In this document: positions 5,379 to 6,112 of the stretch, piece after piece | Numbering within the stretch: the first letter of the stretch is position 1 | How the letters are laid out: each line of letters opens with the position of its first letter | Assembly (NCBI GenBank): GCA_017861355.1 | Contig: JAGFXQ010000217.1 | Coordinates: 1 to 6,112, forward strand | DNA length: 6,112 bases | DNA from: Bacillota bacterium | GTDB lineage: Bacteria > Bacillota > Clostridia > Lachnospirales > Lachnospiraceae | Reading direction: 5' to 3' | The notes under the pieces: model-generated | Told to the model about the DNA's origin: nothing | The model's database searches: none | The model's input: only the letters and a program-made list of their open reading frames with translations | Translations under genes and position numbers: made by a program

Positions 5379-6112
5379 ATGGAGCAAAATCTGTCCTTAT
5401 ACTACATCTTTAATTGTGTCTCGGAGACCGGTAATATCTCGAGGGCTGCCAAGCAGTTATTTATCAGTCAGCCGGCCGTCAGTAAATCCATCCAAAGTCT
5501 CGAGGAGAATCTCGGTATTACTTTATTCATCCGTAGCTCCAGAGGCGTCAAACTGACGGACGAAGGGAAGCTTCTCTATGAATACACCAGAAGTGCCTTC
5601 GAGACTCTGAAGGCCGGTGAAGATAATCTTAGGCATGTACATGACTTAGGAATCGGTCACCTGCGGATCGGAGCCAGCTCTACCTTATGTAAGTATCTTC
5701 TTTTGCCCTATCTGAACGGCTTTGTCAAAGCCAATCCTCACATCAAGATTACAATTGATAACCAATCCTCTTCTCATACTATGAAGCTGTTAGAGAATAA
5801 TGCCTTAGACATCGGTCTGGTTGCAAATCCGAACAATGATTCCTACCATTTTCATTCCCTCGGACCCATCCAGGATATCTTCGTCGCGACGAAGTCTTAT
5901 CTGGATAACCTTAAGCTCCGTGAAAATAGCGAAGACATCTTTTCCAATGCTAATATTATGCTTCTGGATGAAGAGAATGTCTCCAGGAAATATATCGATC
6001 ACTATTTTAAATCCAATTCCATCGAGCCTATGCACATTCTTGAGATCAGTAATATGGATCTCTTAATTGAATTTGCCAAAACCAGTCTGGGCGTTGCCTG
6101 CGTCATCCGTGA
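5379..6112 (+). CDS. LysR-family transcriptional regulator (3' end cut off by window)
   Basis: 244 codons plus two bases are visible with no stop, so the gene runs past the right edge. A typical LysR protein is about 290-300 residues, so roughly 50 are missing. Residues 1-60 form the winged helix-turn-helix, with the signature NISRAAKQLFISQPAVSKSI at 19-38 followed by SLEENLGITLFIRSSRGVKLT. A linker helix follows to about residue 90. The effector-binding domain then begins (GHLRIGASSTL at 93-103, ALDIGLV at 142-148). The ATG at 5379 has AAAGGAG (5364-5370) eight bases upstream. It is divergent from leuB with a 159-bp shared control region, so it most likely regulates leuB-leuC-leuD and itself. 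The inducer may be a pathway intermediate such as 2-isopropylmalate, by analogy with other LysR-controlled leu genes; this is inference. A more specific name is not justified. Confidence 0.93.
   Translation, partial: MEQNLSLYYIFNCVSETGNISRAAKQLFISQPAVSKSIQSLEENLGITLFIRSSRGVKLTDEGKLLYEYTRSAFETLKAGEDNLRHVHDLGIGHLRIGASSTLCKYLLLPYLNGFVKANPHIKITIDNQSSSHTMKLLENNALDIGLVANPNNDSYHFHSLGPIQDIFVATKSYLDNLKLRENSEDIFSNANIMLLDEENVSRKYIDHYFKSNSIEPMHILEISNMDLLIEFAKTSLGVACVIR

Noticed and set aside
5374..6066. Short frames overlapping the LysR gene (5374-5556, 5805-6035, 5821-6066)
   Set aside because: The frame from 5379 encodes a clear LysR protein running to the window edge; the others are out-of-frame or antisense shadows.
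1..6112. CRISPR array, insertion sequence, phage or defence genes
   Set aside because: There are no spaced repeats, transposase or integrase frames, or terminal inverted repeats. All coding space is taken by housekeeping or accessory clostridial genes.

Overview
The window looks like an ordinary chromosomal stretch from a low-GC, spore-forming clostridial Firmicute, probably Lachnospiraceae or a close relative. This rests on recognising the families present: a YtvI-type AI-2E superfamily permease, a DUF1540 cysteine protein, a clostridial LysM protein with an acidic linker, and the short (about 420 residue) type of LeuC with separate LeuD. Start sites mostly carry strong AGGAGG-type Shine-Dalgarno sequences. 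I see no mobile elements, tRNA or rRNA genes, CRISPR arrays or phage genes, and no gene-free stretch longer than about 160 bp.

Layout. (1) Bases 1-1056, plus strand: a YtvI-like membrane protein that lacks only its extreme N-terminus. It ends in a long, perfect hairpin flanked by A and T tracts, which can terminate transcription from both sides. (2) Bases 1118-1297, minus strand: a 59-residue four-cysteine DUF1540 protein converging on that terminator. (3) Bases 1434-2249, minus strand: an N-terminal LysM domain, a Met/Asp linker with five-residue periodicity, and a helical C-terminal domain. (4) Bases 2331-5219, minus strand: a tight leuB-leuC-leuD cluster encoding 3-isopropylmalate dehydrogenase and both subunits of isopropylmalate isomerase. 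leuA is not in the window. (5) Bases 5220-5378: a compact AT-rich divergent control region. (6) Bases 5379 to the right edge, plus strand: a LysR-family regulator cut off by the window end; its first 244 codons are visible.

How the genes work together. LeuC and LeuD isomerise 2-isopropylmalate to 3-isopropylmalate, and LeuB oxidatively decarboxylates it to the leucine precursor 2-ketoisocaproate. The divergent LysR protein is the obvious candidate regulator. The shared intergenic region holds two ATAAC/GTTAT dyads. One has the exact T-N11-A geometry of a LysR box and lies about 65 bp upstream of a plausible leu transcription start. The other overlaps the spacer and -10 of a good promoter reading toward the regulator gene. 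There is no room for a leucine T-box leader. The LysM, DUF1540 and YtvI-like genes may belong to the cell-envelope or sporulation programme, but that is inference from family and weak promoter-like matches.

I found no convincing new multi-gene system. The points most worth a second look are the leu/LysR control region and the LysM protein with its pentad-repeat linker.
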